Shown: positions 24,081 through 35,418 of the stretch, piece by piece
Position numbering within the stretch: the stretch's first letter is position 1
How the letters are laid out: every line of letters starts with the position of its first letter
Source of the DNA: Cryphonectria parasitica EP155
Taxonomy: Eukaryota; Ascomycota; Sordariomycetes; Diaporthales; Cryphonectriaceae
Direction of reading: 5' to 3'
DNA length: 64,000 nucleotides
Assembly (NCBI RefSeq): GCF_011745365.1
Contig: NW_024468915.1
Coordinates: forward strand, 1,776,653 to 1,840,652
Position numbers and translations under genes: made by a program
The notes under the pieces: generated by a model
What the model was told of the DNA's origin: nothing
Databases searched by the model: none
Seen by the model: only the letters and a program-made list of their open reading frames with translations

Positions 24081-25697
24081 ATGAAGTTCGCAGCGCTGCT
24101 GCCAGCACTCGTCTCATGCTTGTCCTCGACGGTGGCAGCAACCTCCTTCGACTCTACCCAAGTGTCCAAGATCTCGCTGCCCTCTACCTTCAAGCCTCCT
24201 CAGGTCTTCAAAAATGCCAACTTAGTACATATTATCACACTTGAGAAGAACTATGCCAAGGAGATTATCAACACCAAGGTCGAGAATATAGCCAAGGAGC
24301 CTCAGGATGAGTACTTCCTCCCCTTCACCCCGGATCAGATGTCCAGGGTGGGAGGCCTGGAGGTCAAGGACAAGAAGAATGCAGATGCAGGACCATTTGC
24401 GGTAGAGGCTGTTGAGTTCGACCCAGAGAGGTAAGAGATTTTGTCCTGGCTCCTTGTGGCGAGGCAGAGACAGAGAGCTGACACGGGGGACACACGAAAT
24501 TCACAGCACCGTCCAATACTACCGGATCAAGTTCCCTGAACCTCTGAAGGCAGGAGAGGAGCAGACTCTCTCCATCAGCTACTACTACACCGATGCTTAC
24601 AGGCCTCTGCCCGCGACGATCTCCCAGGAGGATCCTCAGTTCCTCGTTTACTCCTTCTCGGCGTACTGCCCATCGGCCTACACGACCTCCAAACAGAAGA
24701 CTGAGGTCAAGGCGGCCTCTTCCAATATCCCCGACTATACAAAGGTCCCTGGAAGCGGTGATGTGGCCGAGTTCCCCACCAAGTCGGGCACTAAGTTGAC
24801 CTATGGTCCCTACGACGAGAAGCCTGCGGGCGCCGAACAGCCTGCGACGGTCCGGTTTGAGTTCACCAAGCCAGTCCTCCACGTCTCGGAGCTGGAGCGT
24901 GACGTCGAGGTGAGCCACTGGGGTGGGAATATCGCCTTCGAGGAGCGCTACACAATGTTCCACCGCGGCGCCAATCTCTCGTCTCTCTTCAGCCGGGTCA
25001 AGTGGCAGCAGGCGCAGTACTACAACCCCAACACCTTTGCGCTTAAGGAGCTCAACTTTCCGCTCCCACCGAGCAGCGCAGACGCGTACTACTATGATAT
25101 CATTGGCAACATTTCGACGTCTCGGTTCCGGACTGGCAAGAACGAGGCACTCTTGCAGACAAAGCCTCGCTATCCCATCTTTGGCGGCTGGAAATATCCC
25201 TTCACCATTGGCTGGAATGCGGATGCCAAGAACTTCCTTCGCAAGGCCACTACTGGAGGCTATGTTCTCAACGTTCCGTTCCTCGAGGGCCCCAAGCAAC
25301 CTGAGGGTGTCGAGTACGAGAACACCGTGGTTCGCGTCATCCTGCCTGAAGGTGCCGAGTAAGTGCGATTCAGTCAATACCTCGTGGAACTGCATCTAAC
25401 TTGTGTGTCTACAGTAATGTCAAGTATTACACCGACATCCCAGAGTCGGCCATCACCAGCGCCGACGTCGAGATTCACAAGACATACCTGGACACAATCG
25501 GCCGCACCACCCTGGTGGTCAAGGCGCGCAACCTGGTTGACGACTTCCGCGACCGCAAGCTGATCGTCTCATACGAAGTTCCCTTCCTGGTCAGCATTCG
25601 GAAGCCTCTGGTTATCTTTGGCAGCATGGTCGCGACCTTTATCGCCGCGTACATCATTGGCGGCGTGGAACTGAAGATCACATCTAAAGCTAGGTAG
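24081..25697 (+). CDS. OST1: Oligosaccharyltransferase subunit OST1 (ribophorin I)
   Basis: Non-catalytic subunit of the ER oligosaccharyltransferase that N-glycosylates nascent proteins. Exons are 24081-24430, 24507-25358 and 25415-25697; 494 residues against 476 in yeast. A signal peptide MKFAALLPALVSCLSSTVAA is followed by the ribophorin I lumenal domain, with LHVSELERDVEVSHWGGNIA and FSRVKWQQAQY as its most recognisable blocks and YPIFGGWKYPFTIGW near the centre. One C-terminal membrane helix (KPLVIFGSMVATFIAAYIIG) leaves a short cytosolic tail ending KITSKAR. Introns of 76 and 56 nt are GT-AG with conserved phase. Confidence 0.93.
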
Positions 25698-27582
25698 ATG
25701 AGGGTTGTCTGGGGTTTTTCTTCAGTGGTGGAGCGAAAGAGCACGCATTGCGGAGATGATATCCTCTTTTTCGTACTGTAACAATATCCAGGGAAAGGGT
25801 CAGGACACAAAAAGTCAACAAATGGCATACCAAATGATTCATGATCGATCCCGAGCGGATGTAGAGCCCTTGGCAAGTTTGTGAGGACCTGCTGGCAGCA
25901 ATTGTTCGACGTCAAGCCACCTTATTGTAATGGCCAGGCGTGATTTGCTGGCGTGCTGATGTGAATGCACCATCTTTGCTCGGCGGGCGACATTGCACAT
26001 TCCCGGCATCACGGACCATACAAAGCACCGCACAATTATTCTAGGTCTTTCAGTCACGTAGCCACGTCACTATGAATCCGGAGAGCAGGCATTCCGAGGC
26101 TCTGGAGGGAGGCGGGGGCCGGTGGGCTACAGCGCGATGTGGTCCACATCTGTCTCGGGTTCGTCCTAAGTATGCCTTTACAGCGCGCCGTGCCGTAAGT
26201 TAAGAGTTCACGACCCTCCAATGATGCCTCCTCGTTGACACAAACATTTCGCGCATAAAGTGCAAGACAAAACAATTTAAACAAGTACTCAAGTAACCTA
26301 TCTAAGAATCCAAGAAAACCCCACTGTAAAAGGAAAGGGTCCTGAAAGGTATTCTATCAGGATGACTTGAGACTTGATCACCACCCCCTTGCTCGCGATC
26401 GACACTCGTATTTGGACAGCCGATTCATTGCCAGGCGCCTTGGATTTCGAAATATTGCGGTACCGAATCTCAAAGCTCGGGCAAGTTGTCGAAAGAATGT
26501 GTCCTCCATGCGAATTCTGCTGGAATTTTCTCTCTTAACATTTCTTACTTTGGCTTCTTCTTATTCTTGTTCTCTGCTTTGGGCCGCTGGCTGGCTGGCT
26601 TGTCAGGTGGAAGAGTAGAGGCAGTGTAATTCAGTTTGCAGCCACCACTGCCCCCCTGAAGCCCTTGCCTCCTCACCTCCAACCAACCCCGTCTAGAAAG
26701 CGTGCAAATCCGTCACAGCACATGCAGCGCCTCATGGAACACAACAATTCTCCATTTGGAATATGACGACCATGGAGGGCCACTCTATGCATTTTGATGG
26801 GCTCGCCCCCAAGTTTCATGATCAATGCGTCGGTCGGGCTGTGTGGTAGTCGCCGCCGAGTTGGGGGAACCAAAAAGGGAAGCTCACTGCTCGAGTATGT
26901 ATCACTTCGCGCCGAGTACGAAACTGTCTGAGAATACAGCTCGCGGCCTGGCTTTTTGTGTTGCCTAACGAAAATTCAGTGAGTCTATGTATCGATGGTG
27001 TCTCGCCAAAGAATATTGTGTGCAGCCCAGCAAATAGATTGTATTGATAAAAATTCAGTCCTTTTATCTCTCGGTCCTGGACATCATCCACCACTTGCCC
27101 CAGCATCATCATCCTACTCCCTTTTCACTCAAATTTGGGATGACAGCCTATGAATGGTTCACCCGATATTCCAAGCAATATATTTGATGGTTTCACCTAG
27201 TGTTTTCATCCAATATTACGGGCAGGAAGACCACGAACTCCGAGTCCGAACCTCACAACAACCCTGGGCGGCGAACGGGATGGTGGCACACCAAAGACCC
27301 TCGGCATGCATGCAATGATCGATTCATGCCTAGAAGACCAGCCTACCTGACTGTCTGATATGAATCCAAGAGGCTGGTGGTATGCTTGATACTCGTGTCT
27401 TGATTCAGAGAGGTGCACCTTTACAGTAACCACAGGACCTTCACTCATATTTCACGACACACGGTAGAAGGTCCTCTGAATTTGACTTTTTTTCTTCTAG
27501 TTCTTTTCCCCCGTAAAGAAATCGAGACAAAACCCAACAGTGTTACGTCCTACACTGTGTCTAGTCATCACCGTCATGCTCC
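25698..27582. other. 1.9-kb intergenic region, no gene recognised
   Basis: Only short ORFs without family features. The composition is mixed and I saw no repeat or tRNA-like fold. Confidence 0.55.
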
Positions 27583-28957
27583 ATGGCTTCGTTGAATACC
27601 ACAGCCACCATCGTCAGCCACCAGAGAAGTCAGACCTGGAGAAACTCGCGTACACGAAAACAAGTACAAATTGGTACGACCGACCTTTCATACAACTCAA
27701 AGCCACCAGCTCATGTACATGATAGGCGACGACGATAATAACAAGAAGATCGATGGGGAAAGGGATACACAAAGTTTGTCAACACTCTTCAGGCGAGCAA
27801 GTACAGGGGTACTAATGATCTAGCAGTCGAGCCAGATGGCAAGAGCAAATCCTCAGCCATCTCAACCGCTACAATTCCAAACATCGAGAATACATTTCCA
27901 ACCTCCACGGCGGCCATTGTTTCCGCAGTCCCAACTAGTCTAGTGACTGTCACGACACCGACGTCCGCTAAACAGGCGAAGACAACATCGTCGCCCCAAC
28001 CGTCCGTGAGAGTTTCTACTGCGTCAGCACCACCAATAGTCGTTTCGAAGCCATCCACATCCATCTCTAGCATCGACACAATGGCACCTATTGCTACACC
28101 AGTATCTCCTCGGGTTCCAATATCTTCCCTGCTTTCGACAAATGCAATGACTGCGTCGCAAGCATCCGCATCACAGGAGGTAGCAACGAGTATTTCCATG
28201 GCAGTACAAGCTGGGATTGCACGTAAGCTTCCAGACGGTTCTTTTAGGTATTACAGAGCTAATCTACATCACAGTTAGTGTCGTGTTCATAGTGTTCGCC
28301 CTTTTGGGAGGCACCTGCATCCTGGTACGGCGCGGTCATTCTTGTAGGAAGTTTTCTCTTCTCCCAAGCTTGATGTTCCGATCGAGGAACTCGACGCTGG
28401 CAAGATCGTCAGACACAAACATAGATCACTTCGACATCCTCGAAAGACCCAGTGAGTTCCAGACGGACCGCAGCAAGCTTGACGAGGAACTGCCGCGTAC
28501 GAGCCATTCCTCCTGGCGGTACACAATGCCACCAGCCACGAGCTCGATACCACCTTCGTGCCATATACCAAGGAGACTTGAAGAGGATATGATCTCAGTC
28601 ATCGAGGCACAGCTGCAATACGAATCTCAGGACCTCGAGATGTTTCCTACGCGTTTGGCACCGCCGCCCTCTGCCACGAGGCCAGGCTTTAGAAAACATA
28701 CAGACTCACTATCATTGGAACGGCCAGTCTCATCTGCATTATCTGTATCACGGCCCAGCACGATTGTGGTGTTGATGGAAGAAGAAGATTCCGATACCAA
28801 GCATAGTTTCGAAGGCCAAAGAGTCCAGGAAGTGCATGAGGAGAGGACGTTGGTGGAGTTTGTTCCCAGTGATGGTTCTCGGCTCCATCTCAGTGCTTTG
28901 CCCAGTCGACCATGTTCTTTCACGGAAAGTGATAACAGTGATTCACTTGGTAGTTAA
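27583..28957 (+). CDS. Single-pass membrane protein with Ser/Thr-rich ectodomain
   Basis: Exon 2 end and exon 3 are well supported: the frame runs to 28222 (GCAC|GTAAGC) and resumes at 28275. The frame opens only at 27742 without an ATG, so an upstream exon is needed. A consistent choice is ATG 27583 (MASLNTTATIV), exon 27583-27663, intron 27664-27792, giving about 397 residues. The N-terminal ~165 residues are Ser/Thr/Pro-rich (likely O-glycosylated, extracellular). A membrane helix LSVVFIVFALLGGTCILV is followed by basic RRGHSCRK. A cytosolic tail of about 200 residues has acidic ends. This layout is common in fungal cell-surface sensor-like proteins; no catalytic domain is present and no ligand can be named. 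The first exon is the weak point. Confidence 0.55.
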
Positions 28958-29884
28958 AAGGTATGCTCTAAATAGAAATAGAGGATTGGTGCATCTTGTT
29001 GGTCTTACGTAAGAAAGTGTCGGAAAAAGGGAACTGTGCTGCGCCAGGTCGATATATTTCTTCGAAAAGAAGTGTCAATAGACCTACCAAGATCTTGGAT
29101 GTGATTTTGAAAGCAGCAGATGAGTTTCAGCATACCAACCACAGCTATGTCATCTTTTTAATGCTTTGCTGCCTTGCCAACACACACATGGCGACCCATA
29201 TCTTATTTCATTCGGAGGTAGGTCCGCTTGCAAATGTGCTGAAAAGCAACCAGTCCACCTTTTCGAACCGCGGCGTATAATGAAGCAGCCTGGTCTCTCC
29301 ACATAAGATGTGCTGTTTGCTCTTAAAAGTGTGTTTTTCCAAGGCACGGGATCCACTAAGCTAACAGGCTAAGTATTCTGATAGACTTCTTCACCTGTGT
29401 AGGAAATTTATTCATGATCTACCTGCTTAGCCAAATATAGAAGTATCTTATTGACAAACCAGGCCTTGTCGAGTCTATAAGGGGCCCCGCCTTCAATGTT
29501 GGGCTCCACCGATTTTTCTCAGTCCGATGTCCCCAGTTTAAGCTGCGCCTTGCGGAAGTGCAGTTACTTTTTTTCAGCTTTGAATGGCCTTCCTTGAGGT
29601 TCGAGGAAGGCTTGCCACGTCATCAGTTAATCTAGGTATGCGCGTATGAGGCCTCTCGGGCTCTTGCAAACCTTAAGCCTGCTCACTTTCTTCCTTTCCG
29701 CCAAATTCTTCCTTCTTTAGTCTTTTATTCTTCCATCACACAGTCCTCTCCCCCCCTCCCCGGGCACCTTGACTTCTTACAAACTTCTTCTGCTGATTTT
29801 TCAACTCCGCCACGCAGCTTCTCTGAACCACATTGCATCTTTGCATCACAAGTCTATTGACCCTCGAGTCGAGACAACCTCACC
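28958..29884. other. Intergenic region and HET gene promoter
   Basis: 927 bp without a supported gene. The last 200 bp are pyrimidine-rich (CTTCTT, CCCCCC) and end just before the ATG at 29885, typical of a fungal leader. Confidence 0.5.
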
Positions 29885-31848
29885 ATGGCAACTGACACGT
29901 TTGTATATGAGGCACTTTCTCACCCGAAGAGGGAATTCAGGCTGCTGAAAATCCAGACATACAATAGCGAGACCGCACCGTCCGTTCGATGCGAACTCGC
30001 AAGCTTTCCCTTGGATGAGGCGCCTCCATACCACACCATCTCGTATACGTGGGGAGATGACGAAGATAAAGCACAACCGATTCTTATATTAGTGAACGAT
30101 CGGCAGTTCAAGGCCCTCCCTAACAGTGAAGGCGCACTCAGACAGGCGTGGGCTTATAACCGGGACCTTCATATTTGGATCGACTCAATTTGCATCAACC
30201 AGCAGGATATCAGTGAAAGGAATGCGCAGGTTTCGATCATGGGCCAGATCTACATGAATTGCGAACAAGTATTGGCTTGCGTGGGGGATCACGCTGATGA
30301 CAGCGAGTTCCTTTATAAGCTTCTGCGCAAGAACGCTGACTTGCTCTGCGCATACTCCTCTTGCAACGGAACCAGGCGTTGCGTGTTCGGCAATGAAGAA
30401 GAGAGAATACATGCATGGGAAGCTGTTTCAAGAGAACTGCACAGGGAGAAGTCATCTACTGCCCCCAGTAGATACTCCCAAGCTCTTGAAAGCTTCCTAA
30501 AACGACGATACTTCACAAGAGTAGTAAGTCATTGCTCACATTACCGCTTCTATCAAAGATGCTTCTTCATTTGCTTCACTACGAGGTTCGTAGAAGAATT
30601 ATTAAGCTTTGATCACAGTGGATATATCAAGAACTATCTCTCGGTCCCTCAATTACAGTTTGTTGTGGGCTCGATCACATAGCAATCAACCCATTGTGCG
30701 CGTTGGCTCTTTGGCATGAAGCCATGGGCGCTGTCGAACAAGTCCTAGCAAGACCACAACAACAGCGAACCTATGCTTCGATCGAGCCCATATGCATATC
30801 ACCAACGATTCCACTGTTAGAAGCCGGTTCGTTTTCTGCGGATAGGAAAATGTCTTCTTTGGAGCTCTTCATTCACGTACGTGATGCACAGCTGCATTGC
30901 GCTGACCCAAGAGACAAATTGTTTGGTATTCTTGCGATGGTCGACTGGTCAGAAAATGGTGGAAATATGGTTTCACCCGACTATACGAAGAGCGTATTCA
31001 AGGTGGCTGTTGAAGCATCCGAAATATTTCTTAACAGCCAGCACCCACTCTACTCTCCGCGTGAGCTTGCAGAGCAAGTGGTGGCAGCCTTCGACTTAAG
31101 TCCTTCGATCTTGCGAGAAGAGCTTAAGGATGCGATCAAAGGCCGCCACGCTCTGATATCGGACTCTTTGCTCAACCCTCGGAAGGAGTACCCACCTGAG
31201 CTGGAACAGCCATTCCGACAAGCTGTCGCTCAGTCTTCCTCCCGTCGCGAACTTTTGAGCGGATTCCGTCTAGTGTGCGACGACAGCGCCTGCACTCTGC
31301 AACAAGAATCGGGTCCCTACGTTCTACCTAACCTAAGGAATTCAGAACTCAAAATTCAAATCTGGCCGAATTACTCGCCAGAGAAATGGAACCAGATTCG
31401 CAAGATCCAAGGGGACTCGAAACGCCACATCAATATACTGTTACCACAAGTGACCCAGCCTGGGGATTGGTGTTTATTCTCAGATTCTCAACGCTATGAC
31501 TTTGCTGAAAGGCGCTGGGTGAAGCATGTGAGACATGGCGTCTGTTTCATAGCAAGGTACCTCCACGACGACAAGTATTGGATTGTGGGAAAGGGTCTAT
31601 GGTTTGTTGATTGCGGAGCATACCTTTGGTGGGGTATACGGACAGCGTTGGAAGATGAGGGGGACGACTTCCTTGGACGATTCGGCCTCGAAGACAGCCT
31701 CGTTCTTGCCAGCTATCAAGACATCTTTGCAGAATTGCCACCGATTGCAGACTCCCGGCTTTCGGAGTTCATGGACACGGCATTGTGCGGGAGCCCGGGC
31801 TCGTCTCATATAAGAAGCTTTTCACATCGGAAGCAAAGACACAAATAG
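29885..31848 (+). CDS. HET-domain protein (heterokaryon incompatibility type)
   Basis: Exons are 29885-30523 and 30619-31848; 622 residues. The HET domain begins about residue 50 with the diagnostic YHTISYTWGD, then LHIWIDSICINQQDISERNAQVSIM and RRYFTRV|WIYQEL, the last block rebuilt exactly across the 95-nt intron. A later block HCADPRDKLFGILAM is also typical of long HET proteins, where the second half is variable. Such proteins trigger cell death or growth arrest after fusion of genetically different hyphae or on sensing other signals, but most genomic copies have no assigned partner. No NACHT or WD repeats are attached. It sits in a stretch rich in lineage-type genes. Domain call is firm; biological role is unknown. 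Confidence 0.88.
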
Positions 31849-32640
31849 AGCTCCATCCATCCTGGTAGTCTATATATGTGACAAAGAGTACTTTTTGTAC
31901 TGATATTGCGACTCTGCAGTGACAGACAGCCTTCGGTCTTGGAAAGATACCCTCAGCATCCCGATCATTTGGCAAGGCAATTTTGAATACTCAATTCAGG
32001 ACTGATGCCATATGAATGGTGATTGAGGGCAACCTGGAAGCAGGGGTTTGCGCTTTTCAACGCCCTCAACTGCGAAGGCCTACTTCTGTACCTGAGATAG
32101 CGCTTGGAGGCCCTTGTGTCCTCTGTGCCAGAGACTTGATGTCTTTAGGTTGGAGTGGAGATGAATTTTAATTAAGATTCTGTAAATGCTGTATGGGTGC
32201 ACCGTTGTAGGGAAGGTAAGGAAGCCATACAAGCGGCTGTTCGTTAGGTGCCCGATGTCAACCCTAACCCTGCCCTTCCTCCACACCCCATATTGACAAA
32301 AAGTATCGCAACAGAGTCCATCCACAAGCGCTAGAATCAACTCGCATAAGATCTGTTCACATTTATCTCATCGTATAGTAGTTATCAGTAAAATTTCAAG
32401 CCGTGAAATACAGGGTGGACAGGTCGTACTGAACCGTGGCTACACTAACAATACTCATGCGGAAACTGTACCATATACTGTTAGTGAATGCACTCCCCGC
32501 CTTTTCCGCTGATCCCACGTGACCCCAGCCGTCCCTTTCCAACAATCGCGTCAGCTTCATCTCCGACCTCATGTTTCCATCATCACTACGAACAGGGCTC
32601 TGCATGTAGCATCATCCACGACCACCATTGTGAAGATCGG
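31849..32640. other. Intergenic region 3' of the HET gene
   Basis: About 790 bp with no gene I can support; short ORFs only. Confidence 0.5.
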
Positions 32641-32692
32641 GTACTTCACCTGGGTACTTCACCTGGACACTTCACCTGAGTACTCCACTTAC
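32641..32692. repeat. Four tandem 13-bp repeats in a promoter
   Basis: Two perfect units GTACTTCACCTGG (32641-32653 and 32654-32666) are followed by two degenerate ones (ACACTTCACCTGA and GTACTCCACTTAC). A 10-bp direct repeat CACAGCTACC lies just downstream at 32701-32720, next to a TATA box. Confidence 0.9.
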
Positions 32693-32721
32693 CTGCCCTT
32701 CACAGCTACCCACAGCTACCC

Positions 32722-32729
32722 TATAAAAG
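32722..32729 (+). promoter_or_regulatory. TATA box of the coiled-coil gene
   Basis: TATAAAAG, 29 bp after the tandem repeats. The next coding start in this direction is 33429, so the leader would be about 650-700 nt and may contain an unrecognised intron or upstream exon between 32760 and 33428. Confidence 0.5.
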
Positions 32730-33428
32730 CACGTCTGGTTGCTTATCCCTTTCCGTTCGTTCCTCTTTCTGACAACATCACCACTCCTATATCATCAGCG
32801 GTTGTCGTTGTCCTTGCCGACACCGCAAAACATCAAGTCCTTACAACGACGACACCAACCATCCCATGCAGAGCCCTGCAGGTCGATAGCTTCAATCCAG
32901 GGTTAGTTCCAAAGGTGTCCGCTTCCTGCGGACGACCGCGCACTCTTGCCCAACGTCAAGAGATACTGCATTGCACACACACCGCAGTAGTCCTAGGATG
33001 CATCGGTTCTCGTCTCAGTCCACTACCAAGCGACAGGGCAGTTCGCATGCTGTTCTGGGTGTGGGAAAAGGGACCTGCGGGGTCAAGCCCGGGGTTGCCA
33101 GTGAGCTGGAATCTTTGCATCCTTGGGACCGTTGTTAACGCGAGCGTGCGGGCTCTTCAGGCCCATTTCTTTACCTTGCCTTGTCTTTTGGTACCTTTTC
33201 TTCTCACTCAACATTCGAACCGAGTCAAGGCTGCTCGTGGGTGCTCTTTTCCAACGTGGGCATTCACAAAAGCCTGGGCGGGCGGGAACCTATGTCAACA
33301 ACATGGGGGCTTCAAGTTTCGTATCTGCTCTGCATGGGTCATTACGGCCGTGCAGATACCAGAATCAGTCCAACATATTGGATTCCGTTGCTAACATGAT
33401 ATGCTAGGTCCAGCATTCTGTGGTCAGA

Positions 33429-34814
33429 ATGGCCGACATGGCGGCCCTGGCAACAACGTCCGTATCACAGGACAACCTTGACATCACAGGAGCCCAGGTC
33501 ATTCTCGGATGGCGAAAGCCTGACGGTCTCATGTGTTATCTGCCGTCCACCGACGCCAGCTCTACTGAGACTGGCCACGTCACGTTGGATTGCCACTTTC
33601 GTCCCTTGTCCAATACAGCGTCGCTCAGGCTTCGGGCTCCTATCCTCCTCAAAGGCCTAGGCCGGAAGGTTACACCCTTGTTCCTTTTCGTTGCCCCGGA
33701 GCGAATCCAGTCTCTCGTCTACGAGCATGTTGAGGAAAATTCTGGCCCTGAGGTGCTCCATGCGGCACTAGGCAATGGGGGCATCGCGTCGCTGCAACTG
33801 AGACTGAAACACCCTGCCGACCTAGTCGTCCCTCCTCTTGAGCCTCTGGTCCCGAAAAAGAAGGCCTACTGGGATGTACTTGATTCGTTGAAGATGCTTG
33901 CCCAGGAGACCGAATTTGTTATCTATGTGAAGCAGGACCGCATGCCCTCAACAGACCGTTTGTCGCCATTTTGTCAGGCCGTGGCGGCGGGAAGCTTGAC
34001 TACGAGCACTGTACATGCCGATGTATCCAGGCTTTATGACGGCAAGGGAGGCAAGCTTCTCGAGAGCGAGAGCCTCGCTGTTCCCGCACCGGGCACAATA
34101 CACTCTCCACCATCATATGATGAGCTTACTGCTCCTCCACCAGCACTCACTATAGAGAAAGGTGAGACGTTCCCCGAGATATCCTCCACCCAAAAGTGAT
34201 AATTTGCTAACATGACTACAGAGCCATCGCAGCCGTCACACCAAGAGGCCCCTGCCAGTGGTAGCAAAAAGCGGCGTAGAACAAGCAGCAGTGCAGAAGA
34301 GGCCGCCACACGTGAAAATGCGCGATGTGAGCCCAACGTTGATACTGTGTATGTCGAGGCCATCTGCCGGAAGTTACTGGGCGAGATGAACGCCAAGTGG
34401 CGCGAAGAAAGCGACCAGCTGCGCAGTGAGTTGCGGCAGATGGAGACACGGATGAAAGACTGGGTGGACGAGCGTCTGAGTGCGCATGCGACCGAGCTCC
34501 GGGATGAGATGCAGCGGACGAATGTCCAACAACAGAATCAAGTGCATGACGAGGTGCACGAGGCCAGACTTGAATTACAAGAGGCCAGGGACGAGGCCCA
34601 AGCGACCGCAGAGAGGCTAGAAGAAGTCATGGTGGAGGTGAAGGCTGTCGGAGATGAAGTGTCTGACGTCGTAGATGGCAGATTAGATGAGCGATTGGAG
34701 CACCTCCGCGGCGAGTTGGAAGAGTACGTGACGGACCAGCTGGTTGAGGTGGAAGGCCGGGTAATAGACCGCCTCCGGTCCAATGTGTACATAGATTTTA
34801 ATATATATGACTAA
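33429..34814 (+). CDS. Coiled-coil protein of unknown function
   Basis: Exons are 33429-34161 and 34222-34814; 441 residues from ATG 33429 (MADMAALATTSV). The N-terminal 200 residues form a compact, mixed domain (ITGAQVILGW...LFLFVAPERIQSLVYEH...YWDVLDSLKMLAQETEFVIYV) that I do not recognise. After the 60-nt intron a basic stretch (SGSKKRRRTSSSAEE, nuclear-localisation-like) leads to about 150 residues of continuous Glu/Arg-rich coiled coil, ending LRSNVYIDFNIYD. Similar two-part proteins occur as lineage-specific families in Sordariomycetes. An upstream exon cannot be excluded because an AG sits just before the start and the promoter-like repeats are 700 bp away. Confidence 0.68.
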
Positions 34815-34860
34815 GTGTCTGTAATAACAACCTTTACCAGTTGATATAAAGAATCCTGCA

Positions 34861-35295
34861 TTACTGTGCTTGTCGACTGAAGCCGTTGCCCGAGATACAC
34901 TCTGAATGGTACTTGGCCATCAGATGGATCAGAGCACGAACAATGCGATTCCTCCATCCCGGTATCTTGTTCTTCAGCTCCTTGGACGAGCACTTCCGAT
35001 TACCGCTCACAGGTAGCCCTGTCACAAAATCGTGTCGCTCAAGTTGTCCTCGGCTGGTCTCCCACCAGTAAGTCGTCGACCACTTGACCGCCTCCCCTCC
35101 AGCGCCCTTCGCATCGTCGTTTGCAGGAATGATAAATCCGGATGGTGCGAAATGGTCGAAGGAGATATTCGAGCATGTAGGTGGCAATGAGCACTTCCGA
35201 GCCATCTTGTGTGACAATCCAAAGCGGATGACATGATTATGCCAAGGTGCGCCGGGGAGTTGCAGACATAAATGAGATTTGCCAAGATCAACCAT
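34861..35295 (-). CDS. Uncharacterised ORF behind COQ6, possibly 5'-truncated
   Basis: 144 residues from ATG 35295 (MVDLGKSHLCLQLPG) to a stop at 34861. The frame continues open upstream for about 37 more codons with coding-like text (QQREPADIEGRHRKRQAID) but meets a stop 15 bp before the COQ6 stop codon without another ATG. The protein has no recognised domain; it contains SFDHFAPSGFIIPAND and a basic C-terminal helix (KNKIPGWRNRIVRALIH). It is convergent with the coiled-coil gene (47 bp between stops). It is either a short gene with its ATG at 35295 or the 3' remnant of a longer one. Confidence 0.42.
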   Translation of the reverse strand: MVDLGKSHLCLQLPGAPWHNHVIRFGLSHKMARKCSLPPTCSNISFDHFAPSGFIIPANDDAKGAGGEAVKWSTTYWWETSRGQLERHDFVTGLPVSGNRKCSSKELKNKIPGWRNRIVRALIHLMAKYHSECISGNGFSRQAQ

Positions 35296-35418
35296 GGTCT
35301 CGTATATTGAGATGCTGCTCGGGTCAATCGCTTGTCTCTTTCTGTGGCGACCTTCAATATCCGCTGGTTCCCTCTGCTGAGAATGTGCTAGGACGGCCAA
35401 GAACTCTTCTCAAGTCTA

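Noticed and set aside
24364..25395. 343-codon open frame on the minus strand
   Set aside because: It is antisense to OST1 exon 2 and spans its introns without splice logic.
32519..33394. 291-codon open frame on the + strand
   Set aside because: It runs through the tandem repeats and TATA box, begins at a non-ATG codon and has no domain; more likely promoter and leader.
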